Shown: positions 21,853 to 35,510 of the stretch, piece by piece
How positions within the stretch are numbered: position 1 is the first letter of the stretch
Layout of the letters: each line of letters starts with the position of its first letter
Assembly: GCA_947646735.1 (NCBI GenBank)
Contig: CANTFK010000901.1
Coordinates: forward strand, 1 to 64,000
Source: Peronospora farinosa
Taxonomy: Eukaryota; Oomycota; Peronosporomycetes; Peronosporales; Peronosporaceae
Direction: 5' to 3'
Length of the DNA: 64,000 bases
Translations under genes and position numbers: made by a program
The notes under the pieces: generated by a model
Told to the model about the DNA's origin: nothing
What the model saw: the letters and a program-made list of their open reading frames with translations, nothing else
Databases searched by the model: none

Positions 21853-23969
21853 ATGGTAAAGCTGTTTTGCGTCATCGTTGGTGTGAAGGGAAGTGCGTTT
21901 CCTGTCAACATTGATACGACTAAGAGTGTGTGTGTGGGGGACCTAAAAGACGCAATCACGGCAAAGAATGCGAGCGCCTTAAAGAACGTTGATGCGGACC
22001 AACTGCGTCTTTTATTGGCAAAGGAAACGGACGGCGAGTGGCTCTCGTCTGGCTTGAAAATCGTGAAGAAGCAGAAGAAGGGTGAGAAAACTGCTTATAT
22101 TGAAGCACTCACGGCGGAAGAAAATGAGCTGCAGGCAGATCACTTCCTTGAGGTTATTTTTGTTAAAAAAAACTCTCCCACCGCGTGGCTACATCCACGT
22201 ACTGATCAAGCTACTTGAATCGATCATGTATGCTGCTTCGCTTACAACGAACGTGCTACTTTCCACAACTACTGCGTTAAACGAGCCCGAAAAATACGCT
22301 GAAGAGTGCATCTCACTGGACGATTAGGAGGTCAAGCTGTGCACGAGATTCCATTGATCTCGAAATATATGAGCAGCTTGGGTGGATGCACCCAAACAGG
22401 AAAAATGTTTTGGCGAAGGAGAGATGACAAAATTGTATCGCTGCTATTGGATGGATGGTTTCGAGAGTCATCTCCGCTGTCAAAAAAGAAGAGTATCATG
22501 GTAGTCTCGCCGGGTATTGGCAAGTCGACGCTGTTGTGCGTGATGGCTTTCCTTCTCGTTTTCAAGCACAAAAAGATGTGCTGGTATACCGACGACTTAG
22601 CAAATATGATCACGAGAACTGTCTGTTTATCTGGGTTACGAAGATGGCAGGGTCGTGCAGTTTACAGTGGAGGAATGCGAAGACCGGACTGCGATTAACA
22701 TATATAAAGAGCTTGTCCGTCAACAAGGCAAATTGAACGTATGGCTGTTGCTGGATGGATTGTAGTACCAAGATATTCCGGCTGGTGTGCAGACAGATAA
22801 GATGCTGGCACCGTCGCAGCAAGTGGATCTGAATTCTGGAGAGCGAACTGATGCGTACTGCTGTCTATTTCCTTGCTGGTCACGAACGGATCTCTTTTCG
22901 GTGGGTAAACTTTTTTATAAGTTTCACCGTAAGGACATGATTGAACGTTTCTACTATTCTGGCGGAAGTGTGTGCGAGTTTACACTGTCTACATGCACTG
23001 ACATAATCGAGGCAATTGATAATGCGATCAGCAGTGTAAACTATGTCTCGAACTTGCTAAACAACAAGTCTAGCATTTCGACGGGGGGATCGCAAGTCGA
23101 TCGCTTGCGCCATACTTTCGTGAAAAACCGACGTGGTATATCTCCTCTTTATTCGAAGGAGTGGTGAAAACCGTTTATCTTCAGGTCGTGTTGGGAACAA
23201 GTTATCGACTCGGAATATGCTGCGCGTTGTCTCTCATTGAGACTCCGATCGGATGCACTATCTCGAATATATACGTGGGCGAAAAACACTGGGAACAATT
23301 CACTTACTGGAGCCGTTTTTGAGATTCTTCTACATCGCCTGGCTGCCGACAACCAATTGGATCTCTTATATAATCGAATATGTTTCACCAAATGAAAGTA
23401 AACCACCCGCGGAAGAACAAATCGCACCGCGTCATCATAAAGCGGGACAGGTGCGTTTGAAAAAAAAGTGCGACCTGCTCTGGAACGGCAAGCGATTATG
23501 TGATCCATCTGACCGAATGGAGAGATGATGAAAAGTGCTCGTACTGGTTTCCTGCGTGTGACAGATTTTCGAATATATTAACAGCATTGTGAAGCTTAAG
23601 TCTACATCCAACAAGAAGGGCAATGTAGCGTATCTTTAATTTACTGTTGCGGGACAGCATAGCATTGACAGCAATCAGCTGAAAGAGATGAACAAGATTT
23701 TTTACCCAGACGATGTGAAGAATGCTGTAGCTACCGAGCCACCAATTTACATCGCAGTTTGTCCAGATCGTGAATCTTGCAAAGCGCTTCGCCTGTTTCC
23801 AAAAGCCGAAGCTGTAGCAGCGAGAGAAGTTTGCCAAGTATTTGTGGGCTACTACGTCGAGAATAAACATGGTATTGTCGCCGATGAAATCCTGCTGCCT
23901 ACTTCATCGCACTATTTTGTTGGTAATCTCCGACTTTCAGCATATAAACAAAAAAGCGACAATGCCTAA
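21853..23969 (+). pseudogene. CRN (Crinkler) effector pseudogene, copy 3
   Basis: Starts at ATG 21853. There are 8 A at 22165-22172, so the header shifts frame before the HVL box. The P-loop reads VSPGIGKST, as in copy 2. The NTPase segment 22787-23167 is full length, as in copies 1 and 4. A private indel state near 23365 (CTTATATAATCG) keeps the following segment in a different frame from the other copies. C-terminal part at 23688-23969. Confidence 0.83.
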
Positions 23970-24693
23970 AGAGGTAGCAGGAAAAGCTCATCGTTTTTCG
24001 TCTGTTAATCTTCCTGTCAAGCAGCCTGCATATTTTGATGTTTTACGTGGCTGCGTCAGCTACGTTAAGTGGAATAATACACAGTGGTATTAACAGAGTG
24101 CTTCTTAATGGTTTGTTATAAAAGCGACATTCTCCTCGAGGTTGCGAATAAGCGTCCGTGCTCTCAGATGCAACATCACGGTCGTAATGATTGCCCGTGA
24201 CGTCTGAGCTGGTAGCCTCTCGCATTCTTAAAGATAGAGCTTTAAGCGGCGTATACGAAATACCAGGATCTTTTTCACTATAACGGTTCTCGCCTCATCC
24301 AAACGGGTTACGTCCCCGATTGGATACTCTTTCAACTTAGCGATCCAACTTTCCTCTTCTTGTGCTTGTTTTATTCGCTCAATCTGAGTTTGCTGTACAA
24401 TTTCTTCCTGCATGGATTCCGGTTGTTGCCTAATCCTGCTCCTAAAAATTTAGAAGCTTGTAATAACATATTATTAATCAATTTTTTAATATTTATTTAA
24501 AATATCTTAAAGAATAGTTTTTTATAAAATAATGTATCATAAAATTAATTTAAATAATATAAATATTACTCAAAACATAAATTTCATTATAAAAAAGATA
24601 TATAGATAAAGTTAATTTTAATTTACAAAAAACATTAAATTTTACTGTTGGCTTGAATATTTTTAAAAACAATATTACCATTCTAAAGCATCA

Positions 24694-26690
24694 CTACACC
24701 AAATATGCTGATCTGGTTATCGCGGCCATTTTTACGACCCGATGAACACATTTTGGCGTCAACACTTCATTCAACCGGTTCACTAGCATCAACTCTTGCA
24801 AGTCTTGATCCGACGTAATTATCGTACCCTCTTCTTGTTGCAACGCTGTGCTCGCCAATCGATCTGCACTTTGATTCCAATCTCGTTTCATATGTAAGAA
24901 CTCGTGGATCGGCCACGATCGAAGCTTCTCCATTGCTTTATGTCGTAACAACTGCAAACCAGGAGCCTTACAATTAATTTCGCCCCGCATCTGTCGGATC
25001 ACTAGATTGGAATCGCCGCAAATAATAACGCGTCCCCTAGTCTGGTCCACTAATAAGTCGAAGCTGAGGAGTAACCCTCTCTATTCTGCTTCATTCACGG
25101 TCAGACCGGTAGCGAATTCAGAAGCGACAGCTACGATCGTCCATTCCGGAAATTTCCATACGATTGCACTGTATGCTCCGCCTTTCTTCTTTACCCTGGC
25201 CGATCCATCGAAACTGACGACCAAAAGACTTTCACTTTCCTCCACCGTAGGTGGCGGCATACTTATCGTCTGCCTTGGCTGCTTATGTGGAGCGATCGCA
25301 ATCAACACTTCGTTTGCTTCCTCACGGGGGGGATTATACTCGCAGCCAATGTACCCAATATTTCGTCCTCGCCCTTCTCACTTCGGCGGATTTCCAGTGT
25401 CCAGTTTGAAAGGAGTGCAGCACATCTTCCTAATCTTCCGTTGAGACTAGAAGATTGTAGCAGCCAAGTTAGAGTTGAATATCGCGTAAGTACAGTGATC
25501 TCACGTGGCACGAGCATCGTGTAGCAAATATCCAGTATCCGAAGGAGGGCTAAGACCTCTTTCTCCACCATTCCGTAGTTGACTTCGTTTGGCTTCAACG
25601 AACGACTAGAGAAAGTAACAGGCCTATATATTCCGTCATGTTCTTGTAGTAATGCAGCCGATATCGCCCATTTGCTGGCATGTACCACTATTACAGGCGG
25701 TCGGTCCGGATTAAAATGTTTCAAAATCGGCGTTGCAGCTATTTTAGCTTTCAACAAGGTAAATGCGATTATGGCATTCTCCCATCGATTCCTGCCCTCG
25801 GTATCCTGATCGTCCCCGGTACTAATATCCAGATCGTGATCGTCCCCAACTTTTAAAAGTGGATCGCACTTCGGTCTAACATCAATACTGGACATCTGAG
25901 CGTCACTAGCACGTCTGATCTCATGAAAATCTGCTTCCCGTAGCTCATACAGCACCGATGCATAAATCGCAAAGTCTTCAATAAACCGACTGTAGTAATT
26001 TTGACTTCTCAAAAAATGATTGCATCGATCGCAAATTTTGAGGGAATGGAATATTTACAAGCGATCCCAAATCTTTTGGATGAGCTTCCAAACCTGCGAG
26101 CGAGACCTGATGACCCAGGTAATCCACTTTACGACGTCCCCAGAAACTTTTGGCCACACTGATCGATAAATTCCACCTATTGCATGCATCCAACAATCGT
26201 TCCACTTTGTGATACAGAGTGTTCCACAATGTGGCAGGTATCAATATATCATCGATATACGACCGCCGACCTATCACTGATGGTCTTGGATCGGTATACG
26301 GTTCACCGTCGGTGAATACATCAATCGGCCTTGATGATTCAGTAGTGATCGAATCAGGGTTTGTACCAATTTTCAAAACCCATATAAGGCATTGTCAATC
26401 AATCGTTGGTAAATCTGAGGAGCATTCTTTAAGCCAAAAGGCATACGCAACCATTCATATAATCCAGATGGTGTGATATATGCAGAAATCTCCCTTGCTC
26501 GTTTTGTCATCTCAACCACCCAAAATCCACTCGCCGTATCCAGAGAGCAGTACCACATAGCTTTATCCATGTCTTGCAGAAATTCACTGATTAGTGGCAT
26601 AGGATATACCATCAATCGGGTCAACTGGTTCACCCTACGATAATCGATACATAATCGGATGTCTTCGCCGTTTTTCTTAAAAATCACCAC
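24694..26690 (-). pseudogene. Gypsy RT, RNase H and second RNase H, copy 3
   Basis: Same frames and breaks as copy 1: RT 25978-26690 with YIDDIL, RNase H 25302-26012, second RNase H split by the shared TAG into 25081-25308 and 24694-25050. Confidence 0.85.
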
Positions 26691-29220
26691 GATTGGCGAA
26701 GCCCATGGCGATGTCGATGGTCGAATGATCTTGGCAGATAATAACCCCTTGATCAGATTGCTAATTTTTCTTGAAACTTGGGTGCCACCGGCCTTACTCT
26801 TTGCGCGATCGGGTTCGCTCCTCCAACATCGATATCACAAACAGCTCCACGCGCCGCGGTGGGTAGGGCATTGCCTTTCCCGATGAGCAAGTGGCGATTC
26901 TTCCAGATCAATTGTCGTAACCTCTCTTGATCTTCCGTCAGCGGTATTCCAGGATCGCCTTCTTGAATATCCTCGATAGCACCTCCACTGTAGGCGTAAC
27001 TGGTAAAATCGCCATGTGTTGATTCACGTCTTCAGCGAACAGCTCACCGCCTTCGTGAATATACACTGAATCTTTTGGCGATGCACCTTCTGTTGGTATT
27101 TCATCGATCACAACTGTGGCGGCTTTGTTGCCTTCTCCGACGTTTTCTGTTCTTGAACCGGTATTACTCGATCTTTCTTGTTCATCGCAATCGTCTTTAG
27201 ACCTTCGATCGCCTCACCCGATCGATCTTGTTCCTGATCAGTTCCTTCAATTTCGGGAATCACACTGTTCTCGACTATGACCGCATTGATCACAAAAGGC
27301 ACTTCTGCTGAACAATTATCTTCCCTATGCAAGTGATCTTGGTCATCGATTTGACTTTGAGTTTCACCGTCCTTGATCGTTACTTCGCAAGTTTGCGGCG
27401 CAATCTCGTCAGTGCTCGTGACCTTCTCGATCTCTTCTTTTCTTGGGCGGGTTAATATCTTAGCTGGTGTAGGATAAGACGGGTGAACAACCAACGGTCC
27501 TGTCTGCTCTTTCGGGAACTATTCCTTCCGATCTGTGGTTGCTTCATAGGCCAGAGTCTGCCACTCATTATAACATCGCGATCCAACCGAAACATATCCA
27601 GTGATCGGGGTACCATATCTATAGTCGTCCACCAACCTAACAAGGATCCGTGATTTACAATTACTTCTCGATCCACTAGATTGGTCAGCTGAAAATATTT
27701 AATCCGGCCCAGTCTGGTAGTCACAGTCGGTATCCATTTTTGATCTCTTCTCACCCAAAGCTAAGCTTTCGGGGCACCACTACCAATCTTCATTTCTGTT
27801 GATCCGCCTACTGGAATCACCACATGCTGATCATTAATCGTGATCGGCTGCATGTTCGATCGATACGGCGGTCTTCGCCCAGCCAAGTGAATTCTGACTT
27901 CATCTGGTAAACAAAGAGTTCCATCTGCCAAATCCAAGCGAATTCCAGCTGGGACCATAAATTCCATGCCCATGATCGCTCCTTGACCAACTTGATCGCC
28001 CACCCAGGCGTCAAAATAATATACCAGTGATCCATTTAATGTGATCTTGATCTTGGTACGTCCTTCCGTCATATACGTGTTCTCACCAATTCCAATACAT
28101 TTTTGCCTTTGGCTCTCGTCGATGACACATCCTACCTTACGAGCAAAAGGGAGGTGTAGACGATCGAGACTTCGGCTCCAGTATCGAATAGCATAGTAGC
28201 CTTCTCATTGTTGATCTTGCCCACTGCCTTGGCCTTGAACCACTTTCCTGGGGTATGATATTTCCAATTCCCCCGTCATTCTCCTGGCGCTAGGTCGACC
28301 TTTATCTTAGTAGGCGATCGAGCAAATTCATCAACTTTCCCCAAACTCGCTATTGAATGCATAGGGTCCAAATCACATGTATTGATGATCGGCTCGATCC
28401 GTGTATTACCATCTTGATCTGTCCTTCTGCCTTCAACGTATGCATAAATGCAGAGCCTAGAACGCTCGGCTCGTACCAGATTCCAACCTGGCGAGCTACC
28501 TATTTAACATTTCCTCCGCTTTCGGCGGGAGCATCCCAGCATGCTTGGTCGGCACATACCACTGACGAATCAGATTGTAGAATTTTTCCATCGGGCAGTT
28601 CTCTCCTCCGTGCATCTACGGTAAGTTCTAGCCCCGTTACAGAAAACTTATGGGTTATGCAGCTTAAGCACTAAGGCCCAAGCTTTGGCAAGTTTGCCAT
28701 TGCGAAGTTGACCTTAATCGCATCGTCGAGTTCGACGAACCGTCTCAACAAGGAGTCGCTTTCGACTGCCTTGTACTAGGAGACATCTATCTTCAAATTC
28801 TCGGGTCGACGTAGATGCGACGAACTGGCAGCAGAAACCTTAGCCTGCTGCTGTCTCAACAGCTCAGTCTTTTAAGCGCCCTGATGCATCAACAAGTCAG
28901 CTTGTTGAGCGCCATGTTCTGTCAACAAGTCTACCTGCTGAGCACCTTGCTCCTGTAGCAAGGTGAGTTTCTTAACGAGTTTTTCAAGTTCATGTTGTAT
29001 GAACTTGGCGATGGTTGCATGTTGTTCGTCTCCGCTACAAGAAAGCAAGACGGCACCAACGGCAGGATTGCCAATGGTTTCATACATACGTTGAATCGCA
29101 TTCCATTCGAGATCACCCAAATGGCGGAAGTCATCACGCGTTGCGTGATGACGTTCTTCATTCGTTGGCTACATAGCGGATGGTACGGTGGTCGTTGAAC
29201 GGACCACGAATCGCTACCAG

Positions 29221-29667
29221 GATTAATGGGGCACCCTCTGATTACACTCTGAGAGCATGATTTACCTTCACTACTTTAAGTGAAAGCAGGTGCCTCAGAA
29301 CTTCACGTACACATGACAAAGGAAGTCTTATTGAAGGGGCTGTGAAGAAAATGGGAACTGTATTTAATATAGCTACCTTATCCAATAAAACTAATCTGTG
29401 TTTAACCTTTCCTTAACTATATTAAACTACAATATGTATGTTACAAGTTGCCTTCACTCATTGCCCGCGTCCATCGGTCATTGGTCAGCGCGTTGATTGA
29501 TATAACGGCCTATATCAACCAGTTAGAGGGCATCTACCAACTTCAAGGAGATGCAGGGACAATATTTTAGGAAAAGGTAATATTGTCAAATATTATTAGT
29601 TATAGTAATATTTTTCTTGGCACTTTTTATCAATGCCAATATTATGTAAACGGCTCACCCCGTTACA
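29221..29667 (-). repeat. Gypsy 5' LTR, copy 3
   Basis: Same LTR as copy 1, opening at 29667. A T run near 29565 is one base shorter than in copies 1 and 2, as in copy 4. Confidence 0.55.
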
Positions 29668-30200
29668 GCCTGGTTTTGGGCGGGGATATCAAAGCCGAAT
29701 TTACATTAATTAGCTAGTCGCTTGCGCTACACAGTTCCTAAACGCATTAAGAAATTGTACAGCGCTACAATCAGCCCAAACGGTTCAATTGATGTAGCCC
29801 CACTTTTCTTATACTTTTCAATTAGCTTCTTGCCCTTGTTCTTGCTCTTCTTGACTTTATCAGAGAAGTTAAGGGTGAGGATTATGCCATTGGTGCTATA
29901 GCAGGTACCTCCCAGTCATGCAGATAAGTCTGTAGTACTCGAAGCACTAGCAAGTTCAGTGCAACAAATTAATTGTGCCACTATGTCAAAAATGTTAGGT
30001 AAATAAAGTGGCAAACGCCGTAATTCGTCACATAATTAATCCATCATGTGTAGCAGTATAATATTTACAAAACGTTCGAATGTTAGCGCTACAACAAATC
30101 AAGGACCGAAACGTATCGCAATGCCCATGTCAGTACGCGAGACCGTAAGTATGCGCTTGTATTCCGCGATACATCTCTTCAGGTCCTAAAATGTAGAAAG
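29668..30200. other. Spacer, unit 3
   Basis: Copy of the 8810-9342 spacer with the same unrecognised frame. Nothing else seen. Confidence 0.4.
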
Positions 30201-30550
30201 TGTAAGTTGTAGAAGGCAAATTGGATCCTAGTATTCATTACACAGCTCTCCGCGCTCGCTATCTGTCTCTCTCTCGCTCGCTAGCTCTTCACTTTCACTC
30301 ATGCAACGTTCTCACTGCGCTCGCACCATGCGATCCAACAGGCACGCGATCGTTCCACACGTCGCGACTGCTCACACCACGCCATCACGACTGCTCACGG
30401 CGTCGCACACGCCATCGCGACTGCTGCCGTACGCCGTCTGCTTCTCTCTTCTCGCTGCATACTGGAACACAGTGTGCCCGATACTGACCTTTCGCATCTT
30501 TAATGGAACTCTTGCGATCATGCATTCACACAGAGCGACTTCTTTTAACA
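30201..30550 (-). repeat. copia-1 3' LTR, unit 3
   Basis: Copy of the LTR at 9343-9692 with one private substitution (GGAACT for GCAACT near 30506). Confidence 0.8.
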
Positions 30551-31869
30551 CTCCTCCTCGGGCACCTGTGTCTCCCCTCTTGGTGTACTAGCCGACACAT
30601 AGCAGCCTCGTAGCGTTGCCATCTTGGGCAGATCGACTACCTTGGTGAGCAATTCTGCCAGCATGAGTTATGAGCGCACGTTCTGAGCCTCGATCACGCT
30701 GCGATGAGCGTAGTCACAGAGAAACTTCAATGACGTCGATGTGTTTCGCTTTAGTTGATGTCGCTTCGCCGTTGATATGACAAATGGCGGCCTGATTGTC
30801 GATGCGCATCGTCATTGGTGGTTCTGGCTCCATGCCGATCTCACGCAGCATTTCACGAATTCCTAGCAGCTCCCGTGCGAGCCACGAATTCAGCTAATAT
30901 GGTGCTGAGTGTGACGCCACCTTGCTTCTTCGCGCACCAGATCACAGCCATACCGTTGAGTCGCACAACGCCGCTGGTGATAGACTTGCGATCCTGTTTG
31001 TCTGCTGCAAAGTCTGCATCACTGAGCGACTAGAGCGTCGGTGCGTTGCCCGTGTCGCGCTCTGGCACCATTTCGATCTTCATTGCGATCGTCCCCTTCA
31101 AGTATCGTGCGATCCGCTTGGCGATTATCCAGTCACGCACACGCGGTCGGTGCGTCTGTAGTGTTGCTTTGTGTACTGCAAACGACACGTCCGGTCGCGT
31201 GCATCGTGTGCTCCATAGTAGCGAGCCGACTAGAGACTGGAACGACCCGATCGTCGCGTGCTTGCATGCGTCGTTATTGTCGAGTAGTTCGCTGTCAGCA
31301 TCTTGCACCTCGTACAAGTCTGCTTCAATTGGCGAACGCGTGGTACTCGCGTCACTTAATTCATGATCTCGCAGCAACTCGACGATGGCCTCCTCTTGGT
31401 CCAAATCGTAACTCCCACTTGTCCCCTTGTTCACACGTATCCCGAGGAACTTCGCAACTGGACCGAGGATTTTGATCGATAGGCACTGCATCACGTCGAA
31501 AAGCTGCTTTACGACTACCGTAGACGTTCAAGTGACAAGTATGTCGACGACGTAGACTCCTTCAATCACAAGCTCTGCGTCCAATCGCCTGTAGTATAAG
31601 CAGATGTCGCTGATTCACTGCGTGTACCCGCCTTCGACAAATCGCTCCTGCATCAGCTGACTCCATAGTAGGCCGGCCCGTTTGAAACCATGAAGACTTC
31701 TGCGTAGCTCTAAAGCCAGGTCCTTTGTGCTCGTGACGCCGAGCTCGCGCATGCGCGCCGCTGGTACTTCCACGCCGCTCGGGATGTGCTGTAAGATCTC
31801 GAGGTGAGGCTCCTTCGACGCTTCGACATACTTCGGTATGTCACCGTGCTGAGCCGGGACGCCCCACGT
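30551..31869 (-). pseudogene. copia-1 RT/RNase H 3' half, unit 3
   Basis: Copy of 9693-11011. It carries the substitutions shared with the final copia-1 at 44309-45357 (for example GCAGATGTCG near 31604), making it the closest relative of that copy. RT box YVVD. It ends at the joint 31869/31870. Confidence 0.85.
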
Positions 31870-32283
31870 GGACGACAACGCGGACGTCGTCCGAGGGTGA
31901 TGCGTTGGTCGTGCTAGATTTTTACTCGCGCAGAACGACAAATGTTTCTTTCTCGTCCCTTTCAGTCACATCCTGGCGCATCAGCTCATCACATGACGTT
32001 CCAGTCGAACTTCTAGATGATGTTGTCGTTTTCTGTTCATCGGTAGTAAAAGGATCGGGGCTAGTTAAAAGGAAATCGAAAATCTTTGACTTGAACTTTA
32101 GTCCACAAGACAAGTTATTAATTAATGCAGTATTACTTAAGGTAAGTTTTACTGGGTCTAGTCAGCTCATCAGAAAGGAACGATGGTTTTTTTATCTTGA
32201 CCATAGTATAGTCATATAAAATCAATCTTATTCATTTGCAAACAGAAATTCCCGCTCTTCCTTCATTCGAGAATCGTCTGGTA
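31870..32283. other. Left flank of CRN locus, unit 4
   Basis: Same as unit 2, with the single-G deletion; the 104-codon plus frame at 31905-32219 is open. No recognised gene. Confidence 0.45.
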
Positions 32284-34399
32284 ATGGTAAAGCTGTTTTG
32301 CGTCATCGTTGGTGTGAAGGGAAGTGCGTTTCCTGTCAACATTGATACGACTAAGAGTGTGTGTGTGGGGGACCTAAAAGACGCAATCACGGCAAAGAAT
32401 GCGAGCGCCTTAAAGAACGTTGATGCGGACCAACTGCGTCTTTTATTGGCAAAGGAAACGGACGGCGAGTGGCTCTCGTCTGGCTTGAAAATCGTGAAGA
32501 AGCAGAAGAAGGGTGAGAAAACTGCTTATATTGAAGCACTCACGGCGGAAGAAAATGAGCTGCAGGCAGATCACTTCCTTGAGGTTATTTTTGTTAAAAA
32601 AAAACTCTCCCACCGCGTGGCTACATCCACGTACTGATCAAGCTACTTGAATCGATCATGTATGCTGCTTCGCTTACAACGAACGTGCTACTTTCCACAA
32701 CTACTGCGTTAAACGAGCCCGAAAAATACGCTGAAGAGTGCATCTCACTGGACGATTAGGAGGTCAAGCTGTGCACGAGATTCCATTGATCTCGAAATAT
32801 ATGAGCAGCTTGGGTGGATGCACCCAAACAGGAAAAATGTTTTGGCGAAGGAGAGATGACAAAATTGTATCGCTGCTATTGGATGGATGGTTTCGAGAGT
32901 CATCTCCGCTGTCAAAAAAGAAGAGTATCATGGTAGGCTCGCCGGGTATTGGCAAGTCGACGCTGTTGTGCGTGATGGCCTTCCTTCTCGTTTTCAAGCA
33001 CAAAAAGATGTGCTGGTATACCGACGACTTAGCAAATATGATCACGAGAACTGTCTGTTTATCTGGGTTACGAAGATGGCAGGGTCGTGCAGTTTACAGT
33101 GGAGGAATGCGAAGACCGGACTGCGATTAACATATATAAAGAGCTTGTCCGTCAACAAGGCAAATTGAACGTATGGCTGTTGCTGGATGGATTGTAGTAC
33201 CAAGATATTCCGGCTGGTGTGCAGACAGTAAAGATGCTGGCACCGTCGCAGCAAGTGGATCTGAATTCTGGAGAGCGAACTGATGCGTACTGCTGTCTAT
33301 TTCCTTGCTGGTCACGAACGGATCTCTTTTCGGTGGGTAAACTTTTTTATAAGTTTCACCGTAAGGACATGATTGAACGTTTCTACTATTCTGGCGGAAG
33401 TGTGTGCGAGTTTACACTGTCTACATGCACTGACATAATCGAGGCAATTGATAATGCGATCAGCAGTGTAAACTATGTCTCGAACTTGCTAAACAACAAG
33501 TCTAGCATTTCGACGGGGGGATCGCAAGTCGATCGCTTGCGCCATACTTTCGTGAAAAACCGACGTGGTATATCTCCTCTTTATTCGAAGGAGTGGTGAA
33601 AACCGTTTATCTTCAGGTCGTGTTGGGAACAAGTTATCGACTCGGAATATGCTGCGCGTTGTCTCTCATTGAGACTCCGATCGGATGCACTATCTCGAAT
33701 ATATACGTGGGCGAAAAACACTGGGAACAATTCACTTACTGGAGCCGTTTTTGAGATTCTTCTACATCGCCTGGCTGCCGACAACCAATTGGATCTCTAT
33801 ATTTTCGAATATGTTTCACCAAATGAAAGTAAACCACCCGCGGAAGAACAAATCGCACCGCGTCATCATAAAGCGGGACAGGTGCGTTTGAAAAAAAAGT
33901 GCGACCTGCTCTGGAACGGCAAGCGATTATGTGATCCATCTGACCGAATGGAGAGATGATGAAAAGTGCTCGTACTGGTTTCCTGCGTGTGACAGATTTT
34001 CGAATATATTAACAGCATTGTGAAGCTTAAGTCTACATCCAACAAGAAGGGCAATGTAGCGTATCTTTAATTTACTGTTGCGGGACAGCATAGCATTGAC
34101 AGCAATCAGCTGAAAGAGATGAACAAGATTTTTTACCCAGACGATGTGAAGAATGCTGTAGCTACCGAGCCACCAATTTACATCGCAGTTTGTCCAGATC
34201 GTGAATCTTGCAAATGCTTCGCCTGCTTCCAAAAGCCGAAGCTGTAGCAGCGAGAGAAGTTTGCCAAGTATTTGTGGGCTACTACGTCGAGAATAAACAT
34301 GGTATTGTCGCCGATGAAATCCTGCTGCCTACTTCATCGCACTATTTTGTTGGTAATCTCCGACTTTCAGCATATAAACAAAAAAGCGACAATGCCTAA
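32284..34399 (+). pseudogene. CRN (Crinkler) effector pseudogene, copy 4
   Basis: Starts at ATG 32284. Nine A at 32596-32604 shift the header frame to the third option just before the HVL box. The P-loop glycine is kept (GSPGIGKST), as in copy 1. Private changes: two bases altered near 33228, and a deletion/substitution cluster near 34214-34226 that splits the C-terminal frame (34208-34399 remains). Confidence 0.83.
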
Positions 34400-35123
34400 A
34401 GAGGTAGCAGGAAAAGCTCATCGTTTTTCGTCTGTTAATCTTCCTGTCAAGCAGCCTGCATATTTTGATGTTTTACGTGGCTGCGTCAGCTACGTTAAGT
34501 GGAATAATACACAGTGGTATTAACAGAGTGCTTCTTAATGGTTTGTTATAAAAGCGACATTCTCCTCGAGGTTGCGAATAAGCGTCCGTGCTCTCAGATG
34601 CAACATCACGGTCGTAATGATTGCCCGTGACGTCTGAGCTGGTAGCCTCTCGCATTCTTAAAGATAGAGCTTTAAGCGGCGTATACGAAATACCAGGATC
34701 TTTTTCACTATAACGGTTCTCGCCTCATCCAAACGGGTTACGTCCCCGATTGGATACTCTTTCAACTTAGCGATCCAACTTTCCTCTTCTTGTGCTTGTT
34801 TTATTCGCTCAATCTGAGTTTGCTGTACAATTTCTTCCTGCATGGATTCCGGTTGTTGCCTAATCCTGCTCCTAAAAATTTAGAAGCTTGTAATAACATA
34901 TTATTAATCAATTTTTTAATATTTATTTAAAATATCTTAAAGAATAGTTTTTTATAAAATAATGTATCATAAAATTAATTTAAATAATATAAATATTACT
35001 CAAAACATAAATTTCATTATAAAAAAGATATATAGATAAAGTTAATTTTAATTTACAAAAAACATTAAATTTTACTGTTGGCTTGAATATTTTTAAAAAC
35101 AATATTACCATTCTAAAGCATCA

Positions 35124-35480
35124 CTACACCAAATATGCTGATCTGGTAATCGCGGCCATTTTTACGACCCGATGAACACATTTTGGCGTCAACACTTCAT
35201 TCAACCGGTTCTCTAGCATCAACTCTTGCAAGTCTTGATCCGACGTAATTATCGTACCCTCTTCTTGTTGCAACGCTGTGCTCGCCAATCGATCTGCACT
35301 TTGATTCCAATCTCGTTTCATATGTAAGAACTCGTGGATCGGCCACGATCGAAGCTTCTCCATTGCTTTATGTCGAAACAACTGCAAACCAGGAGCCTTA
35401 CAATTAATTTCGCCCCGCATCTGTCGGATCACTAGATTGGAATCGCCGCAAATAATAACGCGTCCTCTAGTCTGGTCCAC
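35124..35480 (-). pseudogene. Gypsy second RNase H, C-terminal half, copy 4
   Basis: Frame from GRVIICGDSNLVIRQM to NQSADRLAS, as in copy 1, with two private substitutions (L to F near 35376 and a silent one near 35466). Confidence 0.72.
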
Positions 35481-35510
35481 TAATAAGTCGAAGCTGAGGA
35501 GTAACCCTCT

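Larger units (their letters stand above)
24228..29667 (-). mobile_element. Truncated Ty3/Gypsy element, copy 3
   Basis: Same architecture: 5' LTR about 29221-29667, gag about 28339-29189, protease about 27452-28204, RT/RNase H 25302-26690, second RNase H 24694-25308, AT-rich stretch about 24442-24693, integrase linker 24228-24413. Private substitutions lie near 24717 and 24781 in the second RNase H (E to V at one of them). The G run at 25326-25332 has 7 G. Confidence 0.9.
21438..31869. repeat. Tandem array unit 3
   Basis: 10,432 bases. In the left part it shares alleles with unit 1 (TAGAGTGATG in the flank, GTGATCTCACG in pol). In the right part it shares alleles with unit 4 (GGGTCGACG in gag, one T fewer in the LTR, GGTACTCGCG, GTAGACGTTC and GCAGATGTCG in copia-1). 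It is therefore a mosaic. Confidence 0.93.
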